Positions 37,864 through 46,793 of a stretch of DNA of 64,000 nucleotides are shown one piece after another; position 1 is the first letter of the stretch; each line of letters opens with the position of its first letter. Made by a program: the position numbers and the translations under genes. The stretch spans positions 868,001-932,000 of the forward strand of contig JARDVN010000001.1 of assembly GCA_028994555.1 (NCBI GenBank), in the 5' to 3' direction. Source of the stretch: Citrobacter amalonaticus (GTDB lineage: Bacteria; Pseudomonadota; Gammaproteobacteria; Enterobacterales; Enterobacteriaceae). The notes under the pieces are model-generated. The model had not been told where the DNA came from and did not search any database. It saw nothing but the letters and a program-made list of their open reading frames with translations.

Positions 37864-38331
37864 ATGTCTGCCGTACTGACTGCTGAGCAAGCCCTGAAGC
37901 TCGTGGGTGAAATGTTTGTCTATCACATGCCGTTTAACCGGGCGCTGGGGCTGGAACTGGAACGCTACGAAAAAGAATTTGCCCAGTTGGCCTTTAATAA
38001 TCAGCCGATGATGGTCGGGAACTGGGCACAGAGCATTCTGCATGGCGGGGTGATCGCCTCTGCACTGGACGTGGCAGCCGGACTGGTGTGTGTCGGCAGT
38101 ACCCTGACGCGCCATGAAACCATCAGTGAAGATGAACTGCGCCAGCGGCTGTCGCGCATGGGGACTATCGATCTGCGCGTGGACTATCTGCGTCCGGGCC
38201 GGGGCAACCGTTTTACCGCCACCAGCAGTCTGCTGCGTGCCGGGAATAAAGTCGCCGTGGCGCGTGTGGAATTGCACAACGAAGATCAGCTTTATATTGC
38301 CAGCGCCACCGCCACTTATATGGTGGGGTAA
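37864..38331 (+). CDS. yigI: YigI, hotdog-fold thioesterase family protein
   Basis: The protein is 155 residues from the ATG at 37864 ([17 protein letters not shown]), the E. coli length; an in-frame ATG at 37846 adds six residues without support. It has a single 4HBT hotdog domain with the helix-associated [20 protein letters not shown] and the strand pair [11 protein letters not shown] and [12 protein letters not shown]. It is probably an acyl-CoA thioesterase acting on medium/long-chain acyl-CoAs; the substrate is inferred from the family only. It is divergent from pldA. Confidence 0.93.
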   Translation: MSAVLTAEQALKLVGEMFVYHMPFNRALGLELERYEKEFAQLAFNNQPMMVGNWAQSILHGGVIASALDVAAGLVCVGSTLTRHETISEDELRQRLSRMGTIDLRVDYLRPGRGNRFTATSSLLRAGNKVAVARVELHNEDQLYIASATATYMVG

Positions 38332-38374
38332 AAACAGGTAAACTGCTGTTACATATCAGACATGAGTTTTCCCG

Positions 38375-39269
38375 ATGGATGCAAAACAAACGCGGCTGGG
38401 CGTGTTACTCGCGCTTGCCGCTTATTTTATTTGGGGGGATCGCTCCGGCGTACTTCAAACTAATTTATTACGTCCCCGCAGATGAAATCCTGACCCACCG
38501 CGTAATCTGGTCATTTTTCTTTATGGTGGTGCTGATCAGCATCAGCCGGCAATGGTCGAGCGTGAAAGCGCTACTGCAAACGCCGAAGAAGATCTTCCTG
38601 TTGGCGCTTTCGGCGGTACTCGTGGGGGGCAACTGGCTGCTGTTTATCTGGGCGGTTAACAACCACCATATGCTGGAAGCCAGCCTGGGTTACTTTATCA
38701 ACCCGCTGGTGAACATTGTGTTGGGGATGCTTTTCCTCGGTGAGCGCTTTCGTCGAATGCAGTGGCTGGCGGTGATTCTGGCAACCTGTGGCGTTCTGGT
38801 GCAGCTCTGGACCTTCGGCTCTTTACCCATCATCGCGCTGGGACTGGCGTTCAGCTTTGCCTTTTACGGTCTGGTACGCAAGAAAATTGCCGTTGAAGCG
38901 CAAACCGGAATGCTGGTGGAGACTCTGTGGCTGTTGCCCGTTGCCGCAATCTACCTGTTCGGTATCGCCGATAGCTCAACCAGCCATATGGGGCAGAACC
39001 CGATGTCGCTCAACCTGCTGCTGATTGCCGCCGGGGTGGTGACCACAGTTCCGCTGCTGTGCTTTACCGGTGCGGCGACGCGCCTGCGTCTTTCCACGCT
39101 GGGTTTCTTCCAGTACATCGGCCCGACGCTGATGTTCCTGCTGGCCGTCACGTTCTATGGCGAAGTGCCGGGCGCGGATAAAATGGTGACGTTCGCCTTT
39201 ATCTGGGTCGCGCTGGCGATCTTCGTTGCAGATGCGATTTATACGCAGAGACGGGGACGTCAGCGTTAG
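38375..39269 (+). CDS. rarD: EamA family transporter RarD (one-base frameshift)
   Basis: RarD is an inner membrane protein with about ten spans in the drug/metabolite transporter superfamily; its substrate is unknown (first described with chloramphenicol sensitivity). From the ATG at 38375 (MDAKQTRLGVLLALAAYFIW) the frame breaks at six G at 38433-38438 (five expected, IWGIAPAYFKLIYYVPADE). Repair gives 297 residues, one more than E. coli. The alternative ATG at 38379 is in the wrong frame for the native N-terminus. It ends opposite corA, without the yigF-yigG pair found there in E. coli. Confidence 0.93.
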
Positions 39270-39273
39270 AGGA

Positions 39274-39353
39274 TTGCCGGATAGCGGCTGTGCCTTATCC
39301 GGCCTACGATGATGTACTGTTTGTAGGCCGGATAAGCGAAGCGCCATCCGGCA
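39274..39353. repeat. Inverted pair of REP elements (BIME) between rarD and corA
   Basis: Two palindromic units face each other: TTGCCGGATAGCGGCTGTGC...TTATCCGGCCTAC, and TGTAGGCCGGATAAGCGAAG...CCATCCGGCA. They sit between two convergent genes, where BIMEs commonly end transcripts. Confidence 0.85.
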
Positions 39354-39359
39354 CGACCA

Positions 39360-40310
39360 TTACAGCCAGTTCTTCCGTTTAAAGTACAGATACGGCGCCA
39401 GACCGGCGAGCAGCATAAAGATAATCGCGCCCGGATAACCAAAGCTCCACTTCAGTTCAGGCATAAACTCAAAGTTCATCCCATAGCTGGATGCCACCAG
39501 CGTCGGCGGCAGAAAGACCACGGAAACCACCGAGAAGATCTTGATGATGCGGTTCTGCTCGATGTTGATAAAGCCCATCGCCGCCTGCATCAGGAAGTTC
39601 ACTTTCTGAAACAGGGATTCATTGTGCGGCAGCAGGGATTCGATATCGCGCAGGATCTCGCGCGCCTGTTCCAGTTGCCCGCCCGGAAGACGCGCCTTGC
39701 GGACCAGGAAGTTCAGCGCGCGCTGGGTATCCATCAGACACAGGCGAACTTTCCAGCCGATATCTTCCAGTTCCGCCAGCGTCGAGAGCGCTTCATCGTA
39801 CTCATCGCCCTGGTGTCCTTCCATGATCACCCGACTCAGTTCTTCCAGATCGCTGTAGATGTTTTCGATTTCGTCCGCCAGCTGTTCGATTTTGGTCTCG
39901 AACAGATCCAGCAGCAGTTCGTAGGCGTTACCGTCCACCATGGCCTGGCTACGCGCACGCATACGATACAAACGAAATGCCGGCAGCTCACGTTCACGCA
40001 GGGTAAACAGACGACCATCGCGAATGGTGAATGCCACGGTGGAGTTACCCGCGTGGTCCTCCGCATCTTCGAAGAAGAAAAAGGAGTGAATATGCAGGCC
40101 GTCTTCGTCTTCGAAGAAACGGGCGGATGCTTCGATGTCTTCCAGTTCAGGACGGGTTGCCAGGCTTTGGCCCAGCTCAGATTGTACGCGCAGGCGCTCG
40201 TCGTCGTCGGGTTCGACCAGGTCGACCCAGACGGCATCAATCAGGGTTTGTGACTCTTCGACTTCCAGCCGGGTGAGTCGGTTATTTTCCAGTTGAAATG
40301 CGCTCAGCAT
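39360..40310 (-). CDS. corA: Magnesium/cobalt transporter CorA
   Basis: CorA is the pentameric Mg2+ channel of the inner membrane. The 316 residues from [17 protein letters not shown] (ATG at 40310) equal E. coli; the ATG at 40325 adds five residues and is not used in the family. A large acidic cytoplasmic domain with long helices (about 1-250) is followed by two membrane spans. The pore signature [13 protein letters not shown] ends the first span, and the tail is [10 protein letters not shown]. The upstream leader is long. Confidence 0.96.
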   Translation of the reverse strand: MLSAFQLENNRLTRLEVEESQTLIDAVWVDLVEPDDDERLRVQSELGQSLATRPELEDIEASARFFEDEDGLHIHSFFFFEDAEDHAGNSTVAFTIRDGRLFTLRERELPAFRLYRMRARSQAMVDGNAYELLLDLFETKIEQLADEIENIYSDLEELSRVIMEGHQGDEYDEALSTLAELEDIGWKVRLCLMDTQRALNFLVRKARLPGGQLEQAREILRDIESLLPHNESLFQKVNFLMQAAMGFINIEQNRIIKIFSVVSVVFLPPTLVASSYGMNFEFMPELKWSFGYPGAIIFMLLAGLAPYLYFKRKNWL

Positions 40311-40560
40311 GACCGGGACTCCCAATGCTTAAAAATATCGGACAGTTCGGTGGGCACACAGAAACAAATTGGGTTTCAGACCATTAAACAGCCTGACTCA
40401 GCGCGACGGGAAAAAAAGAGAAGGTCGCTGACAACCGCGAAGGCTATCAGCAAAAAAGGGATAGCCTTAGGAGTTGATCCTGGATGACAGGATAATGAGC
40501 CAGTATCTACTGGGTGTGTCCAAGGCGAATGTCCTCTTAGCGTAATCGTGCGCGCATGTT
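40311..40560 (-). promoter_or_regulatory. corA 5' leader region with a hairpin
   Basis: The 361 bases between corA and uvrD hold no recognised gene. On the minus strand the corA leader contains the stem AAGGCTATC...GATAGCCTT at 40439-40467 and a pyrimidine-rich stretch after it. Further upstream is a tiny frame, ATG CGC GCA CGA TTA CGC TAA. In Salmonella the corA leader carries the short ORF corL and a Rho-dependent terminator; I infer a similar leader here but cannot identify corL with confidence. Confidence 0.4.
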
Positions 40561-40671
40561 ACGCCAGCAAAAATTTGCCGTCAACACGCAACGAAACGCG
40601 AAAAAGTAATAATTTCCCCTTATGCAGAAAGGTTAGCAGAGCGGGAAATTTAAGTGATATTTATCTATAAG

Positions 40672-42836
40672 TTAGACCGTTTCCAGCTTCGCATAGGCAG
40701 CAACAAGCCATTTGATTCCCTGTCCCTGGAAGGCCACCTGCAACCGGCTGTGTTCGCCGCTGCCCTCCAGATTCACAATGGTGCCTTCGCCGAACTTAGC
40801 ATGACGCACACGCTGACCCAGCTTATAACCGGTGTCATTCTCCGCCATCGGCGTCCCCATCCGCTGATGGCTCACCGGACGGCTGATCGTCGCCCGCAGG
40901 CGCACTTCTTCAACGCACTCTTCCGGCAACTCACCGATGAAGCGCGATGGACGGTGATACACCTCTTTGCCATACAGACGACGCGTTTCGGCATAGGTTA
41001 AGGTCAGTTTCTGCATCGCGCGGGTCACGCCGACGTAAGCCAGACGACGCTCTTCTTCAAGGCGTCCGCCCTCATCCAGCGACATCTGGCTGGGGAACAT
41101 CCCCTCTTCCATCCCGACAATAAACACCTGCGGGAACTCCAGCCCTTTCGCCGAGTGCAGCGTCATGAGCTGTACCGCATCCTGCCAGGTATCCGCCTGC
41201 CCTTCACCCGCTTCCAGCGCCGCATGGGAGAGAAATGCCTGCAACGGCATCAGGTCTTCGTCTTCTTCGTTGTAGCTGAACTGGCGCGTCGCCGTCACCA
41301 GTTCCTCTAAGTTTTCGATACGGGTCTGGCCTTTCTCGCCTTTCTCTTGCTCGTACATCATGCGCAAACCGGAATCTTTAATCACCCGGTCAGTCTGCAC
41401 GTGCAGCGGCATATCTGCCGTTTCCTGCGCCAGTGCGTCAATGAGCTCCATAAAGCGCTGTAGCGCACTGGCGGCACGACCGGCCAGCGCTTTTTCCTGC
41501 AACAGTTCGCGGCACGCCTGCCACAGCGTGAGCTGGCGATCGCGCGACGTCTGGCGCACCACATCCAGCGTCCTGTCGCCAATCCCGCGCGTCGGGGTAT
41601 TGACCACGCGTTCAAACGCGGCGTCGTCGTTGCGGTTCGCAATCAGGCGCAGATAAGAGAGCGCGTCTTTGATTTCCTGACGCTCGAAGAAGCGCATCCC
41701 GCCATAGATTCGGTACGGCATACTGGCCTGTAACAACGCCTCTTCCAGCACACGCGACTGGGCGTTACTGCGGTAAAGAATGGCGCACTGCTCCAGCGCG
41801 CCACCGTTGTCCTGCCAGGTTTTAATGCGGTTGACGACAAAGCGCGCTTCATCCAGTTCGTTAAAGGCGCAGTAAAGCGAAATCGGCTCGCCTTCAACGC
41901 CATCGGTCCATAATTTTTTTACCCAGACGCCCGTTGTTGTTTTCGATCAGGGCGTTCGCCGCACTGAGGATATTGCTGGTTGAGCGATAGTTTTGCTCCA
42001 GACGAATCGTCTGCGCGCCGGGGAAATCCTTCAGGAAGCGCTGAATATTCTCGACCTGCGCGCCACGCCAGCCGTAGATCGACTGGTCGTCATCGCCCAC
42101 GATCATGACTTTGCCGGTATCGCCGGCTAGCAGGCGGATCCAGGCATACTGGATATTGTTGGTATCCTGGAATTCGTCAACCAGGATGTTGGTGAAGCGT
42201 TCACGATAGTGCTGAAGAATATGCGGCTTGTTGAGCCATAATTCATGCGCGCGCAGCAGCAGCTCAGCAAAATCTACCAGCCCCGCACGATCGCACGCTT
42301 CCTGATAGGCCTGATATACCTTCTGCCAGGTCTGCTCGATCGGGTTTCCAAAACTTTGAATATGGTGCGGGCGCAGCCCTTCGTCTTTCTGCCCGTTGAT
42401 GTACCACATCGCCTGGCGCGGCGGCCACTGCTTCTCGTCGAGGTTCATCGCCTTGATCAGCCGTTTCAGCAGGCGCAGCTGGTCTTCGCTGTCGAGGATC
42501 TGGAAATCCTGCGGCAGATTCGCATCCATGTGATGCGCGCGCAGCAGTCGGTGCGCCAGGCCGTGGAAAGTGCCCACCCACATGCCGCCCTGGCTGGTGC
42601 CCATAATCTGACCGATACGGTGACGCATTTCCGCCGCCGCTTTGTTGGTGAAGGTCACTGCCATGATCGAATACGGCGAATTGTTTTCTACCGTCAGTAA
42701 CCAGGCGATACGGTGTACCAGTACGCGAGTTTTACCGCTCCCTGCCCCCCGCGAGAACCAGCATGTTGCTACGTGGCGCGGCCACCGCTTCGCGCTGTTT
42801 ATCATTGAGGCTGTCGAGCAGGTAAGAAACGTCCAT
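40672..42836 (-). CDS. uvrD: DNA helicase II UvrD (two one-base frameshifts)
   Basis: UvrD is the SF1A 3'-5' helicase of nucleotide excision and mismatch repair. From the ATG at 42834-42836 the N-terminal frame breaks at six C at 42745-42750 (five expected), inside the Walker A motif LVLAGAGSGKTRVLVHR. It breaks again at seven T at 41914-41920 (six expected, LGKKLWTDG). Repair gives exactly 720 residues, as in E. coli. Motif II is ILVDEFQDTNNIQY, motif III is MIVGDDDQSIYGWRGA, and motif V is TLHSAKGLEFPQVF. A +1 in Walker A would abolish helicase activity, which supports a sequencing error. Confidence 0.95.
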
Positions 42837-42857
42837 TGGCACCGCCGCGTTAAAAAA

Positions 42858-42889
42858 TGTAGGGCGGATAAGCGTCGCGTCATCCGCCA
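42858..42889. repeat. REP-like palindrome between yigB and uvrD
   Basis: TGTAGGGCGGATAAGCGTCG is followed by CGTCATCCGCCA. It lies in the 86-base gap between yigB and uvrD, which are otherwise a single transcription direction. Confidence 0.75.
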
Positions 42890-42922
42890 AAAAGCTGTGT
42901 ATTTATACAGAACTGCTGATGA

Positions 42923-43640
42923 TTATATCAGCGAGGTCAGAGATGCCAACTGTGAAATTTCGAGATGTGGCAACAGGCGACTGTCATAGGTTTGCATCAG
43001 GTCGGCATTTTTCGGTTTGATCCAGCACGCCTGCATACCACAGCGGATCGCCCCGGCCACGTCGGTTGTCAGATCGTCGCCAACGTGCAGGATCTCGCCG
43101 ATCGGCACATTCAGCTTTTCTGCCGCGAGGAAGTACATATCGCTGAACGGTTTTGAGCGCCCGTCCGGGCCCGCACGTAGAACAAATTCGAAGTAATCGC
43201 CCAGCCCAAACAGCTCCGGTTGCGCGTTGCCATTGGTGATCGCTACCAGCGGCCACTTTTTCGCTAATGCCTTCAGCGTATCATGCGTTGCCTGCGGCAC
43301 ATCGACCTGACTGCGCCACTTCGCAAAATTCATCATTGCGGCGTTCGCCCCCCGCCATAGCCTCCTGCGTGGAGAGTCCGGCGTTTAGCATGGCACGCTC
43401 GACGGCGCGGTGTCGCCAGCGCGTTACGTCATGATAAATCTCCGGCTCCGCTTCCCGTACCGCCTGACGCAAGCGTTGCAGATCGGCATTTTGCAATGTA
43501 CGCAGCGCTGGATGGTAGTTCTGCACAAACGCGAGCGACTCCTGCTCAGTACGCAGGATAACCGGACGGTTATCGTAAAGGGTGTCGTCGAGATCAAACG
43601 TGATCGCCGAGATGGGTCCTGGAGACCGGTAAAAACGCAT
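42923..43640 (-). CDS. yigB: YigB, HAD phosphatase (FMN phosphatase; one-base frameshift)
   Basis: YigB is a HAD phosphatase that dephosphorylates FMN, among other substrates, in E. coli. Motif I is [17 protein letters not shown] at about residues 13-29, motif II is [14 protein letters not shown], and motif IV is [19 protein letters not shown]. The start ATG at 43640 overlaps the repaired xerC stop (TAATG). The frame breaks at six C at 43348-43353 (five expected, [15 protein letters not shown]). Repair gives exactly 238 residues. In the raw sequence its N-terminal half is fused to xerC. Confidence 0.93.
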
Positions 43641-44537
43641 TATTTCCCCCCGTTTGGCGCGTGGATGCGCCGCATCGTACACCGAGGCCAGGTGTTGAAA
43701 ATCAAGATGAGTATAGATTTGCGTGGTCGAAAGATTGGCGTGCCCCAACAGTTCCTGTACGCCACGCAGGTCGCCGCTCGATTCCAGCATATGCGTGGCA
43801 AAAGAGTGGCGCAGCTTATGCGGATTCACATGACTGTTTAAGCCCTGCTTAATGCCCCACTCGGCAAAACGCTTTTGCACATTACGCGCGGAAATGCGGT
43901 TACCGAGCTTCGACAGAAACAGCGCGTCTTCATCGCTGCCAAATAGCCCGCGCAGATCCAGCCAGTGTTCAATCCACGTCACCGCATTACGGCCAATCGG
44001 CAGGCGACGTTCTTTGCTGCCTTTCCCCATCACCCACACTTCGCCGGTATCGAGATCGAGATGTTTAATATCCAGCCCCACCAACTCCGATAAACGCAGA
44101 CCTGCGCCGTACATCACCTCCAGCATCGCGCGGTCGCGCACGGCAAGCGGATCGTTGAGGTCGATATCCAGCAGACGGTTCACATCGTCAACGTCGATAT
44201 TTTTCGGCAGATGGCGCAGCGTTTTGGGCGCCGGTACGCCCTTCGCCGGATTGGCGTTCAGCTTTCCTTCGCGGATCATCCAGTCGAAGAAGCTGCGCAG
44301 TGCCGAAAGCCGTAGCGCGAGACTCGCAGGGCCAAGTCCCTTACGGCGACTGCGCACCGCGAAACTGCGCACCATTGCAGCGTCACATTGTTGCCAGCGT
44401 TGCAGACCGGTTTCTCCGGCTAAGGCAATGATGGCATCAAGCTGACGCTGATAGTTCTTCAGCGTGATGGGGCTAAGCTGGCGTTCTACGCCGAGATAGC
44501 GCAAAAAGCGGGTAACATCGGTGGTGAAATCCGTCAT
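43640..44537 (-). CDS. xerC: Site-specific tyrosine recombinase XerC (frameshift at the last codons)
   Basis: XerC with XerD resolves chromosome dimers at dif. The catalytic set is visible: Arg in [12 protein letters not shown], Lys in [12 protein letters not shown], His/Arg in [13 protein letters not shown], His in [13 protein letters not shown] and Tyr in [10 protein letters not shown]. The frame breaks at six C at 43646-43651 (five expected), which removes the stop after AKRGK. Repair gives exactly 298 residues, as in E. coli. It overlaps the yigA stop by four bases, within lptM-dapF-yigA-xerC-yigB-uvrD. Confidence 0.96.
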
Positions 44538-45241
44538 ACGCGTTCAATCCAGCGCTCCAGCAGATCTGGCATCATCAGCGCAATTTCATGCAGGAGCTGC
44601 GTTCCCTGTCCTGCCTGATAATGATGCATATCGCGACTGCTGAACAGAATGACGCCCAAATCGCCGTCGCGTCCCAGCATCGACATCGCCACGGAACCAA
44701 TCGCCTTCGCCTCCGGCAATACCACCAGCAGTTCCGGACCGTTTAAGGTGCCCAGATAGTGCTGTTCCTGCCCCAGCCGCTGAATACGCAGCGGTTCAAA
44801 GGCCTGACGGCTTAATGCGAGATGGGTATAGCTTGACGGCGCGCCAAGACGCCAGCGATCGGGAAACAGACGCACCGTTGCACCGGCAAGGCCCAGTTCA
44901 CGCGCCCAGCGATGAAAACGCATCAGCATATCGTCCAGGCTGGTCGCTGCAACCAGACGTCCCTGCAAATGCAGCAGGCGATAAAACAGGCTTTCGTTGG
45001 CATTTGCCTGCGCCATCAACAGCGACATATTTTCTTCAAGGACGTTGATGTGATTGCGCGCTCGGGCCATGTGCCACTCAACGAGCGAGACGGTGCCCCG
45101 CACCGGATGCGGCACCCGCATCGCTTCCACGGCGTGTGCGTTGCGGATAAAAAACTCAGGGTTTTTCTGCAGATAGTCGACGACCGCCCGGTCATCGAGT
45201 TCCGTAAGCGTTTCCTGTAGTTCTTCCCCTGGTTGCTTCAT
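44534..45241 (-). CDS. yigA: YigA, DUF484 family protein
   Basis: This is a 235-residue protein, same length as E. coli YigA. DUF484 resembles a GAF-like sensor fold with an N-terminal helical part ([20 protein letters not shown]) and a core from about residue 80 to 230. Its function is unknown. It overlaps dapF and xerC by four bases at each end, so it is translationally coupled to both; conservation of this position in enterobacteria suggests a link with the xerC operon. Confidence 0.92.
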   Translation of the reverse strand: MKQPGEELQETLTELDDRAVVDYLQKNPEFFIRNAHAVEAMRVPHPVRGTVSLVEWHMARARNHINVLEENMSLLMAQANANESLFYRLLHLQGRLVAATSLDDMLMRFHRWARELGLAGATVRLFPDRWRLGAPSSYTHLALSRQAFEPLRIQRLGQEQHYLGTLNGPELLVVLPEAKAIGSVAMSMLGRDGDLGVILFSSRDMHHYQAGQGTQLLHEIALMMPDLLERWIERV

Positions 45242-46063
45242 AGATGGATAAACCCGTCATAGACATGTGCCGCCGGGCCAGTCATGTATAACGGATGACC
45301 CGGACCTTTCCAGGCGATATCAAGGCGACCGCCCGGTAATTCCACGCGGACCTCTTCCGCCAGCAAACCTTGCTGAATGCCGACGGCGACGGCCGCGCAT
45401 GCGCCGCTCCCACAGGCTTGTGTCTCTCCCGCGCCGCGCTCATAAACGCGTAGGCGAATATGCTCGCGTTTCACGACCTGCATAAAACCGATGTTGGCCC
45501 GTTCAGGAAAACGTTCGTGACTTTCCAGAACCGGTCCCAGCGTTTCCACGGTCGCCGTATCAACATCGTCGACCTGAATCACGCAGTGCGGATTACCCAT
45601 TGAAACGACACCGCACAATATTGTCTGTTCTGCGGCTCGCATAATATAGGTCTTTTCCGCTTTGTTAGCGCGAAAAGGCACCTGCGATGGCTCAAAATTG
45701 GGTTCGCCCATGTTGACGCGCACCAGCTCATCGTCCGTCACGCTCAACACCATCCGCCCATTCGCCGTACTGACGCGAATATCGCGTTTGTTGGTTAACC
45801 CTTTGAGGCGCACAAAGCGGGCAAAACAGCGTGCGCCGTTACCACACTGCGACACTTCACTGCCGTCGGCATTAAAAATGCGGTAATGAAAATCCAGCTC
45901 AGGATCGTACGGAGGTTCAACCACCAACAGTTGATCAAACCCCACCCCCCAGATGCCTGTCAGATAACCGACGGATCAATTCTGGCGAAAAAAAGACATT
46001 CTGCGTTACCGCGTCGACGACCATAAAATCGTTGCCAAGGCCATGCATTTTAGAGAATTGCAT
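45238..46063 (-). CDS. dapF: Diaminopimelate epimerase DapF (one-base frameshift)
   Basis: DapF interconverts LL- and meso-diaminopimelate for lysine and peptidoglycan. The two catalytic Cys are in [14 protein letters not shown] and [15 protein letters not shown]. From the ATG at 46061-46063 ([19 protein letters not shown]) the frame breaks at six C at 45945-45950 (five expected, [16 protein letters not shown]). Repair gives exactly 274 residues. The seven-A run at 45988-45994 reads in frame, so it is native. A truncated DapF would be lethal or nearly so, which argues against a true mutation. Confidence 0.96.
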
Positions 46064-46099
46064 TATTCACTCCGTTCACGCGGGTACAGAAACACACCG

Positions 46100-46303
46100 T
46101 CAGTAGTTCACCTGGGAAGGCCCATCTCCCGTGGCGCGATCGTTTTGATCGGACATGGTGGATTGCGTTTGTGTATCAACCGGTTTAGTCGGCGGCGGTG
46201 CGTTTTTATCAGCCGGTGGGAAATAAAGCGGCCCCTTCAGACCACAACCCGTCAGGCTGAACAGAGTGAGAAGAACAGCGAGTGCCTGAAACACGTTTTT
46301 CAT
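46100..46303 (-). CDS. lptM: LPS assembly lipoprotein LptM (YifL)
   Basis: This is a 67-residue lipoprotein with signal MKNVFQALAVLLTLFSLTGC; the lipobox LTGC places the lipidated Cys at residue 20, and the following GLKGPLYFPPADK is the conserved part. LptM stabilises the LptDE lipopolysaccharide translocon in E. coli. It is the first gene of the dapF operon, 36 bases upstream of dapF, and is divergent from cyaY. Confidence 0.95.
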   Translation of the reverse strand: MKNVFQALAVLLTLFSLTGCGLKGPLYFPPADKNAPPPTKPVDTQTQSTMSDQNDRATGDGPSQVNY

Positions 46304-46441
46304 TATGGATTGCCTGTAAGTTCATACTTTCTGTTTTCTATCATCGCAGGAGAAGGCGTAAAAGCAAGAGTTTGCCTGTAATCTGCAACGCGATTTGTTT
46401 CAGGTTATACTGCCGCCATCACGAAAAAACGGGAAACGACA

Positions 46442-46762
46442 ATGAACGACAGTGAATTTCATCGCCTGGCCGATACCCTGTGGATGACCATCGAAGAGCG
46501 TCTTGACGACTGGGATGGCGACAGCGATATCGACTGTGAAATCAACGGCGGCGTGCTGACCATTAGTTTCGAGAACGGCAGCAAAATCATTATTAACCGT
46601 CAGGAACCGCTACACCAGGTGTGGCTGGCGACCAAACAGGGCGGCTACCATTTTGACCTGAAAGGCGAAGAGTGGGTTTGCGACCGGAGCGGAGAAACCT
46701 TCTGGGATCTGCTGGAACAGGCGGCAACGCACCAGGCGGGCGAGGAAGTCAGCTTCCGTTAA
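46442..46762 (+). CDS. cyaY: Iron-sulfur cluster assembly regulator CyaY (frataxin)
   Basis: CyaY binds iron and modulates IscS during Fe-S cluster assembly. The 106 residues equal E. coli. The acidic first helix ([25 protein letters not shown]) carries the iron-binding surface, and the frataxin sheet includes [33 protein letters not shown] and GYHFDL. It is convergent with cyaA, with a hairpin between them. Confidence 0.97.
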   Translation: MNDSEFHRLADTLWMTIEERLDDWDGDSDIDCEINGGVLTISFENGSKIIINRQEPLHQVWLATKQGGYHFDLKGEEWVCDRSGETFWDLLEQAATHQAGEEVSFR

Positions 46763-46763
46763 G

Positions 46764-46790
46764 TTTTTTGCCGGATGTTATCCGGCAAAA
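46764..46790. repeat. REP-like hairpin between cyaY and cyaA
   Basis: The stem TTTTGCCGGAT...ATCCGGCAAAA is perfect over 11 pairs, with a short GTT loop. It may terminate both convergent transcripts, since the U-rich arm is part of the stem. Confidence 0.7.
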
Positions 46791-46793
46791 TCT

